Source: Desulfomonile sp963700305
Lineage (GTDB): Bacteria > Desulfobacterota > Desulfomonilia > Desulfomonilales > Desulfomonilaceae
Length of the DNA stretch: 64,000 nucleotides
Direction: 5' to 3'
Assembly: GCA_963700305.1 (NCBI GenBank)
Contig: CAVOXB010000009.1
Location: 1 to 64,000 of the forward strand
Shown: positions 36,904 to 48,700 of the stretch, in pieces
Position numbering within the stretch: position 1 is the first letter of the stretch
How the letters are laid out: every line of letters begins with the position of its first letter
Program-made: the position numbers and the translations under genes
The notes under the pieces: generated by a model
What the model was told of the DNA's origin: nothing
What the model saw: the letters and a program-made list of their open reading frames with translations, nothing else
Database searches by the model: none

Positions 36904-37431
36904 TTACACGTGGCAGCTCTTCTCCCGCTGTCTTTCTGCCAAACGATATCGCCTCCTTACCTCGGCTTGACAATTGCGTAGTTTCTCTTCATCAGTTTCA
37001 CATCTCAATGGAGGCACTGGAGCTGGCTGACCTTTTTCGTCTAGTGCGACGAAGGTGAGATAAGCTGAGGCCGTATGCCGCACCTCGCCGGTCAAAGGAT
37101 TCTCCGCTTCGACTCTGACCCCGACTTCCATTGAGGTCCTACCCACCAAATTCATTGAGGCTTTTAGTATGAGCAAATTGCCTATAAAAACAGGATTATG
37201 GAAATCCAGACGGTCAATTGAAGCAGTGACCGCAATCCTTCTGGCGTGACGAATTGCCACAACTCCCGCTGCCGTGTCCACGTACTTCATGACTACACCA
37301 CCATGAACGTTTCCAACGGGATTGGCATCCTCAGGATTCATTGCGACTGTCATCGTGATCTGGCTATCTCGAACGGGTTTTCCCTGCACGGTATTTCCTT
37401 CCGTTTTCAAAGATGATTTCTCTGACAACAT
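36904..37431 (-). CDS. Acyl-CoA thioesterase (hotdog fold)
   Basis: A 175-residue intact protein that would hydrolyse acyl-CoA. The signature is clear: MNPEDANPVGNVHGGVVMKY then VDTAAGVVAIRHARR carries the catalytic Asp/His region. RLDFHNPVFIGNLLILKASM and NLVGRTSMEVGVRVEAENP are the second half of the hotdog. Length and sequence fit the YciA/BACH type. A short gene of unknown role starts upstream on the same strand. Confidence 0.85.
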   Translation of the reverse strand: MLSEKSSLKTEGNTVQGKPVRDSQITMTVAMNPEDANPVGNVHGGVVMKYVDTAAGVVAIRHARRIAVTASIDRLDFHNPVFIGNLLILKASMNLVGRTSMEVGVRVEAENPLTGEVRHTASAYLTFVALDEKGQPAPVPPLRCETDEEKLRNCQAEVRRRYRLAERQREKSCHV

Positions 37432-37479
37432 CGCTCTTAAGAGAGAGGATGTAACTCCTCTATGGAAGCCGAAAGAGTG

Positions 37480-37848
37480 CTAAACCTGATCCGGCATCAA
37501 TCCTTTCAGTGTCTCGAAAAATCTGTCAACAATGAGATCTCCAGAAGAAGCCGCTTTTCTCATATCAGTCTTCGCAATGGCCACCACTCTCGAATGTGTT
37601 GTGACCGTCAAAGAAATCTTCTCCTTGGGCTTGAATGGCCAGATGGAAGGCTTCACTGCCTCAATAATTCCTGACGCTTCGTTTACGTGAGTTATTTTAA
37701 GTCCCAAGGACCGCAGAGCGGTCTCACAGAGCCGAAGCAACTGGTCATAAGGCACCGAGAATGACTTCGCTTTCTCAATACTCAGCAAGGCTGACACGTG
37801 TGAGAACCTCTCAATCAGGGGTGCGGTAGTCCCATGGAGTCCCCGCAA
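37480..37848 (-). CDS. Conserved hypothetical protein
   Basis: A 122-residue intact protein with TTG start (a later start is possible). It contains SVPYDQLLRLCETALRSLGL, then THVNEASGIIEAVKPSIWPF and KEKISLTVTTHSRVVAIAKT, an alpha/beta pattern of a small secreted or cytoplasmic protein I know only as uncharacterised. It lies 48 bp upstream of the thioesterase on the same strand. Confidence 0.55.
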   Translation of the reverse strand: MRGLHGTTAPLIERFSHVSALLSIEKAKSFSVPYDQLLRLCETALRSLGLKITHVNEASGIIEAVKPSIWPFKPKEKISLTVTTHSRVVAIAKTDMRKAASSGDLIVDRFFETLKGLMPDQV

Positions 37849-37928
37849 ATGCTTAGAAGTGGGCCTTCGAAAGAACTGCTCGGGGCTTTATTGAGCCAGA
37901 ACCTTGGATTCCTCATTCAGGCCCCACA

Positions 37929-38225
37929 TCAGAATCGGCCTTTTAATCCATTTACCGCCGTCTTCAACGCCGGTGAATAAGTCCAGGTAAGGACTCTCCT
38001 GGCATCGAGGATCATTTGCTCCCCAGTCTTAGGATTCCTGCCCTTTCGAGCGTGCTTGGATTTGACGTTCCATTTACCGAACCCGGAAATCTTGACGGAT
38101 TCCCCGGCGATGAGGCTCGTCTTGATTATATCCAGAATGTTTTCAAAGACCTCCGCTGCCTCATTTTTCATGAATCCGCAATCATCAGCGATCTTTTTGG
38201 CTATATCTGCTTTCGTGAGAGCCAT
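37929..38225 (-). CDS. ihfA: Integration host factor alpha-type protein, third copy
   Basis: A 98-residue intact HU/IHF protein from MALTKADIAKKIADDCGF to KTAVNGLKGRF. The GFGKWNVKSKHARKGRNPKT signature is complete. AGGAGGTATTT precedes the ATG at 38225; the 80 codons upstream in the same frame are not protein-like. It is about 75% similar by eye to the copy at 6229. Being outside the mobile elements, it is the better candidate for the chromosomal gene. Confidence 0.9.
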   Translation of the reverse strand: MALTKADIAKKIADDCGFMKNEAAEVFENILDIIKTSLIAGESVKISGFGKWNVKSKHARKGRNPKTGEQMILDARRVLTWTYSPALKTAVNGLKGRF

Positions 38226-38589
38226 AAATACCTCCTCGGATTGTAAAAGTCCTTTATAATACATTATGTTACGATATGGAAAGGAATTCTTTAATCCAGG
38301 GGCCTGGAACGGGCTGACTGTATGCGTTGATGGCACCCGGCAGTTTCTGGCGGAACGGTTCCGTGTCCGTCGCTGAACGGTCGCGAACTGGGCGGAAAAA
38401 TACTCGATCACACGGATTAGAAGTGATGCCAGCAAGTTTTCGGGAACATCCGAGCGATTCGGCAATCATAACTCATCAAAGTTCCGAAAAAGGCAATTAG
38501 CCCTACTGGGAGGGAAGACAAGACTGGACAACTATAAGCGGGCCTTGCTTGCTGAGTCCAGACCAAATTGCATACAGAAGGAGTAGATT
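38226..38589. other. Divergent intergenic region
   Basis: Lies between ihfA and the next plus-strand gene. It holds no gene I can support. A strong AGAAGGAG ribosome site at its end defines the start at 38590. Confidence 0.4.
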
Positions 38590-38931
38590 ATGAGAACTTC
38601 ACAATTGATTAGAGATCGGAATAAAGGAAGTCTCGGCGTGGCTTCACAGCAAGAAATCTTCGATGGCTATGAGCAAAGATTGATCCGATGGGGATGCCTG
38701 AAGTGCAATTTTTTCGAAAAAAGGGTCTTCAGCAGCGGACCTATTTCTGAGGAACTGGATGCCTACATCATTTGTCGGTTTGCTGGAGAGCCGGTTGATT
38801 TGATCGGGGAAGCGACCGCCTGCCCCAAAGATTGCAGACCACAATTACCTAAAAACAACAGCAAATCTGGCCGAGTCAGGCCACATTACGTGCATAGGAC
38901 CTCGCCTATACGGACACAATCAGTATTGTGA
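38590..38931 (+). CDS. Hypothetical protein with Cys pairs
   Basis: A 113-residue protein. Cys occurs as CLKC, C and C-x3-C (ATACPKDC), which could bind a metal or cluster. The sequence around DAYIICRFAGEPVDLIGEA is not recognised. The start follows AGAAGGAGTAG. It stands alone. Confidence 0.5.
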   Translation: MRTSQLIRDRNKGSLGVASQQEIFDGYEQRLIRWGCLKCNFFEKRVFSSGPISEELDAYIICRFAGEPVDLIGEATACPKDCRPQLPKNNSKSGRVRPHYVHRTSPIRTQSVL

Positions 38932-39047
38932 ACAAAGCTCAACCTGGAGTGACGCCTGAAGAGACAGGAACTTAAAGGCGTTTTACCTCGTGGCTGCTCC
39001 TGGAAGGACGTGCGGTAAATTTCTAGGGACCCTTCAGGGGATATTTC

Positions 39048-39272
39048 ATGTGCGGTCGGTTCGTATTGATGACACCGAGCAAAAGCTTGGTGGAACGGTT
39101 TGGGCTTGAAGAGGAGCCCGTGCTGGAACCTCGCTACAACATCGCTCCCACCCAGATGGTCGCGGTGATCAGGCTAGATCGAGACACGCTTCAGAGGCGT
39201 TTATTTTTCATCAAAGGAAATCTTTTGGGATTGACACGCGATTTCCACGCACCACTTCACCCTAATGCGTGA
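39048..39272 (+). pseudogene. SRAP (YedK/HMCES) DNA-crosslink protein, truncated
   Basis: It begins MCGRFVLMTPSKSLVERFG and LEPRYNIAPTQMVAVIRLD. Cys2 (the residue that bonds abasic DNA) and the N-A-P-T region identify the SRAP family. After about 55 residues the match ends and the frame closes at 74 codons; the family has about 220. The remainder is not found downstream. It is a 5' fragment. Confidence 0.75.
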
Positions 39273-39477
39273 ATATGGCGCATGTTGCCATATTGTCAAC
39301 CAGCTGTATTGGCAATGGATTTAACGAAAAAGGCCCGGCAAGGTTCAGATGGCACGTGAAACTCACGTAATACCCATGCCAACAATTCCCTCACTTACCC
39401 TTTCATCGCCCTCTCTCGTACAACAAATCTACGTGATTGCGGTATATTAACGTATCTGCCTCGTTAATGCGTTGCAT
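39273..39477. other. Intergenic region
   Basis: No gene; leads to the sigma-54-like promoter at 39478. Confidence 0.4.
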
Positions 39478-39493
39478 TGGCACCAATTTTGCT
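39478..39493 (+). promoter_or_regulatory. Sigma-54-like promoter upstream of the giant protein gene
   Basis: TGGCACCAATTTTGCT fits TGGCAC-N5-TTGCW, with GG and GC ten bases apart; the only difference from the common form is C at the base after TGGCAC. Transcription would start near 39504, giving about 213 bases of leader before the giant gene. A sigma-54 promoter would need an activator, not seen in the window. Confidence 0.5.
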
Positions 39494-39506
39494 CTATTTT
39501 TCGCCT

Positions 39507-39650
39507 ATGGCTGAAACTAGTCTGGGGAGAGTCGTCATCGTCGGTCTGGGTGTTTCGGAGTTAACTTTGACCAGATTGTCCAGCTTGCGTTATGAGGTTA
39601 CGGCTATGTCGGACGGCACAAAAAGAGGCACAGACCCTTTGTGTCGGTGA
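39507..39650 (+). pseudogene. Receiver-domain-like fragment in the leader of the giant gene
   Basis: A 47-codon frame (MAETSLGRVVIVGLGVSELT, LTRLSSLRYEVTAMSDG) resembles the first 40 residues of a response-regulator receiver domain. Coding-like sequence continues in another frame toward 39716 (SAVPLMQYPRALYTSGYSLW). It would start only three bases after the predicted transcript start. It is probably a remnant. Confidence 0.35.
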
Positions 39651-39716
39651 CAGTCCGCTGTCGGCCGTTCCTCTCATGCAATATCCAAGAGCTCTATATA
39701 CGTCGGGGTATAGTCT

Positions 39717-42700
39717 ATGGCCAAGCTAAGAAAAAGAAGCAAGGTTCAATTTGTTGAACCAATCAATATTTTCGAGCAGTTGGAAGAGCGCATCGTGCTG
39801 GACGCTGCCATTACGGCTCCTCCGCACCAGGATCCGCCCCATGATGCCGGATCTGCACAGCCGAATGCACCCATACAGGTGAATGTGCAAGCCAACTCAG
39901 AGGCCAGCCCTACCTTCTCCTACGATACCACGGCCCACGACGGACAGCACGGTCTCGAGGTCAAAGCTCCGGCAGCCGCTGATTTCGTTACCTGGCAGCA
40001 GTTCAATGCGACCAAGGACCCGGCGAATCAAATTCAGTTCAACTACGAGTCCTCGGCTGGAAAGCCCGTGGGATACGAATCCGGACAGATGACGTGGACT
40101 CCGGGCACGCAGGATACGGGCGTCTACACTTTCCGAGTCAATTCAGTGGATACCGATCCTGGATCGGGGGCTGCTTCCGATTCGGTGACATTCCAGCTCA
40201 CCGTTAATTCTGCCCCCACGTTGACTCAAAGCGTGACCCCCAATGCCCTCAACGCGACTGATGAAGACCACACCTCGGTGCCCGTCTCAGTCTCCGATAT
40301 CGTGGGATCCATGGGAACCACCATCAGTGATCCCGATCCAGGAGCACTGCAGGGTATCGCAATCGTCGGGGTAGGCAGCACCAATGGCCAATGGGAGTTC
40401 TCCATTGACGCGGGCGCTCACTGGACGACCTTCACAGCGTCCGAGAGCAGCGCGTTGCTCCTTGCGCCTGACGCAAGCTTAAGGTTCGTTCCCAACCAGG
40501 ATTACAATGGCGCAGTGGATCCGGGCATCACGTTCCGGGCCTGGGATCAGACCGAGGGCACCAACGGCGGGAGCTTGGGACGTCGCGACCAACGGCTACG
40601 GCGGGGCCCACGCGTTCAGTGTCCAGACTGAAACGGCTGCCATAGCGGTACAGTCTCGCCCAGACTTCACGGGACCTGTAGTAAGTGGCTCCGACACTGC
40701 TCACGAGGATACTCATTACCTGCTCGACGTAGATACCGATGAGGAGAACAAGGTAGCCTCCTCCATGATGTACTCCCTAGTGCCCATTGATCCAATCCCT
40801 GCAGGGTTGACCATTAACGAGACCACTGGGGTTATAGACTGGAATCCCACGAACAAGGATGTGACGGACGGCGCGACGTATGATTTCACGATACCGCGGA
40901 GCATAGGACGACCCACGAAATCGCCGAACTCACCTTTAATCTGGCTGTGGATAACAAGCTTCCCACTTTCCTCAACGGGGAGTACGGATATCTACATGAC
41001 CGAATCATCGGGCGTGCAGTCGTTCAATTTCCAGACGGACGACGAGGCTGATCCCGGTTCGCTGCGGGGCTACAAGCTCCTGAGTTACGGTCCGAACGGC
41101 GACGATACGGATCCGGCAGTTCCAGCATGGCTCCAGCTCGATCCCGGGAATGGCAACGACGGTCAAATAACGGGCAAGCTTCTGGGAACACCCGGAAATG
41201 ATGACGTTACTGCCTCCGGTACACCAATGAAGCTTCGCGTCGAGTTTGACGACTCGCATTCGGGCGGCAAGAGAGTCGAAGTCTTCTACGTACCACGTCC
41301 GAAACCTGCCTAATCAGTTCACCTCCGGAGCCTCAACCACCTGGGCTGAGGATGATACGGCGCCAAATATCACGTTCCCGGTTCAGACCGCCGACGAAAC
41401 GCTGGGGTACTCGGTCAACTATGCCTTCAATGCGGCAGGAACGCAGAAGGAATACTACTTCAATGTTTCTGGATTCGGACCCACGTGGGGGCCGGGAGTT
41501 GAAATACTGGCCGACGGAACTATCAAGCCTATTTTTAGTGCTACGGACGGCGGGCCTGTTACCCATGACCGCGGCAGTGACCAACCTCTGGGTCAATGAC
41601 AGTCTGTCTCTCACTCCGAATCCGGAGTCTTGGAATTTTACGGTATATGCCCTCTCGCCCCTTCGTTCGGCGGGAGCGCAATAACAAGGAAGTCATCTCC
41701 CAGCCCTTCACGCTGACCATTCTTAACGAGCCTCCGGTGATCACCGGTGATGTGGTGATTGTGGCCCAGGATGCCACGGACTCGCAACCGGGATTCATCG
41801 AGGTGGACGATGTGCGGGTGGACCCCGACAACCTCTTCGGAGCGGGCATCACCGACCCTGAGCCGACGTCCACATATTCCATCATCGGTTCACCGGTTCA
41901 CTTAACCAACGGCGACATCATGTTTGATCCGGCCCACCCCGGCGTGCTGCTCATCCCTGTGACCACAAACGCGGATGTGGGTTTCCATGGTCCTTTCACC
42001 ATTCAGATCGACGATGGCCACGGCTCGATCGAAACAGAGCTCATGTGGCTACAGGTAAACAACACGGCTCCGACCGGATTCGACGTTTACGCCGATAACG
42101 GAACCATCAATTGGGGAGCCATCATCGAGGACACCACACAGGCATTCAATTTCCACACCTTCGACACGGGGAGCTCGCCTTCAGACTACGCCATTACCAT
42201 CACCACTCCCGATGGCAGCCCAGCGCCCACATGGATCACCATCAATGAATCCACAGGCTGGCTAACCATAGCGCCCACGGATAGGTTTGTGGCCGGCACC
42301 GTACAGCGTGTACCTCGCATTCACGGACGGGTACATGGGTACCGCCCTTGTCTCATTCAGTCACCTTCTCCGTGACCAACGCTGCGCCCATCGTTTCAAC
42401 GACATCGATAACCTTTACTGAGGACGCGGGATTCCAGAGTGCCGCCATTCAGGCATATGACGGATCGGCACTATCGGCTATCGACAACAGCGTCTTGTAT
42501 GCCTTTGATCCTTCAACGGAAAGGTACATAGACGCCACCACAGTTGGAAAGGCTGGCGTGGCGTGGCTCGTACTTAATCCGACCAGCGGTGTGGTCTCTG
42601 GTGTCCCCTTCAACGAGCACGTTCAGCAGGGAGCTAATTTCTGGGATCTTCAAGTGCAGGTGACCGACAGCCACCTTGTCTCTACAACCTCCAGGTCAAA

Positions 42701-45700
42701 CTGTATGTGACCAACAACCCACCACAATGGGACCCTGATCCGGGTTTAGCCGGATTCGATTACTACATCCAATCCACGGGCAGCCCCCAGACGATTGATC
42801 TCCATACCACCGACGAGGAATCGGACAATGGAAATCAGTACCAGCATGTAGGCCTCCCTGCGGATATCAGCCTATACGCCACCATCACCCCGACGGATCC
42901 CAAGGCGGGGGACATATATGATCGCTCCGACAGGTGTCCTTCCCGCGGGACCGATAGAGGCGTGGGTGGATTTTTCCGACGGCACGCAGACGATTACCAG
43001 GAAGATTACCTTCCATTTTCAGAATACGCCTCCGCCGGGAGGCGGCGTCTATACTGCAGGATTCTACTCCCCCAACGAGGTTCATTTCCTGGAGGACTTG
43101 CTCCCGCAGTCTTTTGACATTCAGTTCCACCGGTGAAGGGACGCGACCTACTCCGTCGTATCGGGACTACCCGGCTGGCTCGATTTCAATACCAACACCG
43201 GTGTGATCACCACCAAACCCTCTCCGAATACCTACCCGGACAACCGTGACGTAACTGACGGGACGCCTATTGAGATTCACTTTCAAACTAGTGATCTCAT
43301 AGCTTCAGATCCGGACTGGGTCCTCAGTCTCTATGTGGACAATGTCTCGCCCCAATGGACTACCGCATTCCTGGGAACCTTGACCTTTACCGAGGATGCG
43401 CCCTTGGGAGCTGGAAGCAAGACCGTGGTCGCAACCGACGCCCAGGTCCAAACGACCGACGAGACTCATTACGACGACATTCCATTGCCGGAATCCTATT
43501 ACTCCATTGAGAAGGTCAATGCGGGTGATCCCGACCTCCCTACGTGGCTCAAGTGGAACGCAAAGACCGGCGAAATTTATACCGATCAGGTGCTCACCAA
43601 TGCAGATGCGCTGGGCACCTGGAATCTCAACCTGGTTTTTTATGACGGCCACGGCAGGTGTTCAGACCATTACCGTAAATGCGGTGGATGTACTCAACTT
43701 GGCGGACGACGCTATCAACGGCTATGGGAGTACGCCCGGTCGGCAAGAGGACGACAAACCCGTATACACACCAAATGAGACCCTTTTCCGCTTCAAGGGC
43801 GACGACGGCATAACGAGCTGGAGGATTGACCCCGACGATGTGCCGCCGTGGTTGAAGGACTCAGGTGGAAACGTCTTCGTGAAAGCCGACGCGGACGGAG
43901 GTTACATCAGGGTATATGTGGATGACCCCGGCCATACCCTCGCCCCCATCAATACCGATGTCGGCAACTACGACCTGATCGTCTACATAAAGCCAACCAC
44001 AACGCTGAGTTCGCCAAGCACTTCACCATTCAGGTCCCCAACAAGGCGCCCACATTTGATCCAGCCGGCGCCGAGAATGAAGGGACTACCCTTGTCCAGT
44101 CGTACAACAACCTGATCATGTATGAGGACCCTGGGCGTACCGTGCCAATACCATCGACTTCTTCGCCGATGATGAAAGCCAAGCCAACCCCGCCGGCAGA
44201 ATGCCATATTACTACCTGGGGAGCGACGCACCACGCTGGCTATCGATGTCGCCGTTTGACGGTAAGCTTTCAGCCGATCCCAGCAACGCACACGTCTATG
44301 AGGGTTCCCACACGTTCACCGTCAATTTCAATGATCAGAACAGCTCCACTGTCTCCCAGACGGTGACGCTCACCGTGGTGAACCGAGAGCCGCAGTTTAT
44401 TGCGCCGGCGGGCGAGCCTGCGACATTCTGGAATGACGACCCGGCCAACGGGATTATACCCCATGCCACGGCAACGGAAGACCATGCCTTCAGCTTCGAC
44501 GTCAGGACGGACGATGAAATGGTCCGCAAGAACGTGAGCGGGAGCTTTATCACCCACTACACCTTGCTCCCGTGGGAGAATTCCGACCCCGATCCCGTGC
44601 TCACGAACGAATACAGCACAGCGCCGAGCTGGTTGACCTTCAACACAACCACCGGCGTCATGTCGGGAAACTCACCAATGACAACGTCGGGACATACTAC
44701 TTCCGCATCAAAGTGGAGGACGGAAACAGCGGCGAAGTGATCAAGCACTTCCAACTGACTGTGGACAACGTGAATCCATTGTTCCTAACGCCGTCGGACA
44801 CGAGCGGCTCCCCATCGGGCGACCCGCATAATCAGGCCACACCCTATCAGATGATTCTCACCGAGGACTCGACCCGGGCGACCTTTGATCTGTTGAGCGA
44901 CGACGACACCCAAAACAACCTGAACAACGTGGCCAATCCTGATAACCCCCCACAGGATCTCGGAGATCTGCCACCTAGCGGAACAGGGGAATACGTCTAC
45001 TACTACCTTGATCCGGCCACCACACCCAAAGGGGTTCGGTTTGCCGGGGATACGAGCACACCGGGCTTCATGCAGCTCCTTAATGACCCGTTCCCGCTTG
45101 ATTCCGAAAATGGCACGTACATCACCAGCACTACCGGCGTGCTTATCTTCAAGCCGACCAACTCCGACGTATACCAAGGCGGTCTCACCTCCCCAATCAA
45201 GGTCTTCGATGGCAACGGCGGGAGCGACACCATCTACTTCAAGATCGTAATCAACAATAAGTTTCCCGAATTCACGGAAGACAATGCACTCGTCTGGGTG
45301 GAAGACCACAGCAGCACCGACCACGACGTAAACAACGAGGACGAGCCTTATGAGCGCTTCCAGGGCTCCACGATCAGCTACCACATCGATCCGCTTGACC
45401 CTTCAGATCCCCGGTGGGATGCCTCATACGGTGGAGTGACCCTTGATACGTTGCGCGCTTTGGCATAGTGCCCACGACTGCAGAATCCATCGCTCTCGGC
45501 AAGCCTCTGGGGGGGATTTACATCAAGGACGCAGCCTACATGGATGTCAACGGGAATCCCGACAACGAGCTGGTGGGAAGGTACCAGTTCCTCGTGACGT
45601 TCAACGACGGCACGATTGACAACACCCAGCCCTACAAACTGGCCATCGACAACGATCCGACGGATATCACGTCGATCACGAATCTGGTCAGCGGCCAAAT

Positions 45701-48700
45701 TCGCGGACGGGAAGTGCTTCCCAGCCCACCGGATCCCGGCTCACCATTGGTGTTGAATTACACTCAGGGCGACACCATCAACCTCGATCCTACGGCTCGG
45801 GATGAGTATGACCCTGCTACTCGCAACCACGGGTATTACACCCTGCAAGTTGACTGGAACAACGACGGGGGATTTGTCACCATCTCCGATCCTGGCGGCC
45901 AGCGTGCGCCGAACGGAGAGCCCATCACGTTTAATTCCGAGACCGGCGTCATAACCTGGCATCCCAACAACGTGGACGTTCCCGAATTCGGCTCATGGTT
46001 TCCGCTGGACTCACTACGATCAAAACGGCAGTTCAGATTATACGGACGTGCTCCTCCAGATAGCGAATAAGACGCCGGAGTGGACCGACCCAGACGGCAC
46101 TGTTCATCAGGACATCACGTTGCCACCGTGGATTCTTACGGAGGACCCTGCGAACTGGGTGAGCTACGGTAATGACACCGTGCGCACAACCGAGGAGGGG
46201 CAAGACCTCACCTACAATCTCAAGATTCATTACTACCGCTACGATAGCGGGCAGTGGACTGATTTGGACAGTAGCTCTTTCAGCAACTCCTCCCAAGCTG
46301 GTTATCTTTGGACCAATGGCTGGCGGCAAGGTCGGATTCACTCGGAAGGAGCTTGGTTGCTCTTCAACATTAATTCCGGCGAGATCCTCTGGCGGCCCAA
46401 CAATGCGGACGTGACACAGTATGCCGATCAACCGGACCCGGGGACTCCCGAGGTCTTCCATCGACGGCAGGGCTTACACCTTCACTCTGACGGGTAACGA
46501 CGGGAATGGCGGAATCACTGTTCCCACGAAGAGTTTCGACGTCACGGTGGACAACGTGACCACAGTTCTGACCGGTTCCTCCTTGGACGGCAACAATCGA
46601 GTGGCCAACCCGATCCGTGACACGCCCATTACGGTTCAAGAAGACGCAACCTTCACCGTGGACGTTTATGCATCTTCTGCGTACGGTGGTGATGAGGACG
46701 TGGATCTTGGCGGCAGCGTCGGGGCTCAACCGCGCATGGATACTCATTATGGCTTGAGGTTATGGGATAGCGTGAACGCAGCGTGGGTAGACATTGCTTC
46801 CTCAGGAACCCGTGCCAATTCGAGCGGTGGCCTGATCACCTTCAATAGAGACTCCGGTGTGGTCAACTGGACGCCCAACGACCTCGATATTGGGAGTGCC
46901 CTGTCTCGCACCTACCTCTTTGAAGTGACCCACTACGACGGCAACGGGACCTGGGACAGTGAACAGTTCCAGATAACCGTCAACAATACGGCGCCAAACT
47001 TCGATCCTACAATGCCCAGCCTGGCGGCACCAAAAGACCTGGTGGAAGATAATTCCACCGCGGTGGTTTACGAAATTCCGGTCCTTACGGACGATGCTTC
47101 TCTCAGCGGCGTGACGTACCAAGGTCTACTTGGGAGTTGGGTCCGCCTGGAACGCCCCAGGAATGACGTATAATCTGGTCTACGACACGTTGAGCGGCAA
47201 CGCGCACCATGCGCCCAACCTTCTGCTGCCGGGCGACATCGGCGAGGTGACCTTCAATCCTCTGACGAGCAAAATCACTTGGCACACCAGTAACGCGGAC
47301 GTGAACTGGACCGGGTCGAGCTACCTCAACGCTGGTCAGAAGTCCACCTTCATGATTGAAGCCACCGACACACACGGTAGCGCCGGAAGTCGGACAGGCA
47401 CGTGCCTACTCAAGACCAGGGTCCAGGAAGTGAAGCCGGAAATGGATCAGGTGGTCTACACGAACGTGACCCCGACGCCCGGCACGATCACAACGCCCAT
47501 CGACCCGACGCCTGCCGATCCTGCGGCCGTAGTCCATTGGAACGAGGACCAGACCCAACTCGTCATCAACTTCCATTCCAACGACGAACAACAGGAGACG
47601 ACCAACGTTTCAGTTCCAGGAGGGATTCTTACTATTCGATTGACGTAACGGGTCCATCTGGTCAGCACTTCGTGTTGAGCAGCAACGGCACGGTTGACTC
47701 GACTACGGCTGGAAGTGGACTGGGAGCGGGCGGTCCCCTCACGTATGACAAGGACGACGGATCAATCGCCTGGGCGCCCAACAACCGTGATGTAGGCACC
47801 TGGACCTTTGTGGCCACCCACTATGACGGCCAGACTCTCCGATACCGCCACGGTACAGGTCGACATAGCTAACCGGCAGCCCACGATAGACGTACCGGAT
47901 TACGATGCCACCCCGCACACCAATCCGCCGACGTGGCCCGCCGGCGGGGGCACGGGGACCGATCTCCATGAAGACCCCGACTTGTCGCTCCAGAGCCAGT
48001 ATATGATCCTGGACTCCCAGATCGCTTCCGATGATCAGGGACTGCAACGAACTCCATTTTGACCTGTAAATCAAGATCGATCATGACCCGACCGCCAGGG
48101 GCTCCTGTAAACGATTTCGTACAAGTAGACCAGAGCGCACGCAGCATACCGGGGATGCCTCACCTACCGTCCCAATGGAGCCGAGGGCGGCTTGATCGTC
48201 TTCGATCCGGAGACCGGCGAGACGTCGTGGGTAACGACCAACGCTGATGTGACCCGAGACGTTGATGGAAGCGGCAATCCGATCATCACCCGGGCTCCCT
48301 ATGATTTCAGAGTGGTGGCTGACGACGGATGGAGTCTCGCAAACAGCACGAACACCAAAGACTTCAAGGTTGATGTCTGGAACGACCAGACCGACATAGG
48401 TGAGCTTTCGGGCAACACCATCGTTCCCATCGCGGATAAGTCCATAAACGAGGACGCCACACTGACAGTCAATCTCGATTCCAGAGACGAACGTTTTCCC
48501 ACTACGCTGATTGCGGACGCTGAAACTAGGAGGGAAAACACTTATTGGAAGGACTCGTCCTACGATTTGGTGATCGACGGTTTCTCCATCTATGACACCA
48601 ACCATGACGGGGCCCGGGACATATACAACCCCAACACAGCTCTTTATACGGTGACGCTTAACACCGGAGGAAACGCCCTCACTTTTGACAAGGATTTCGG

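Noticed and set aside
39600..39716. Riboswitch (for example c-di-GMP) in the leader of the giant gene
   Set aside because: I looked for the conserved cores and found only an unspecific hairpin; the sequence looks more like a decayed receiver gene.
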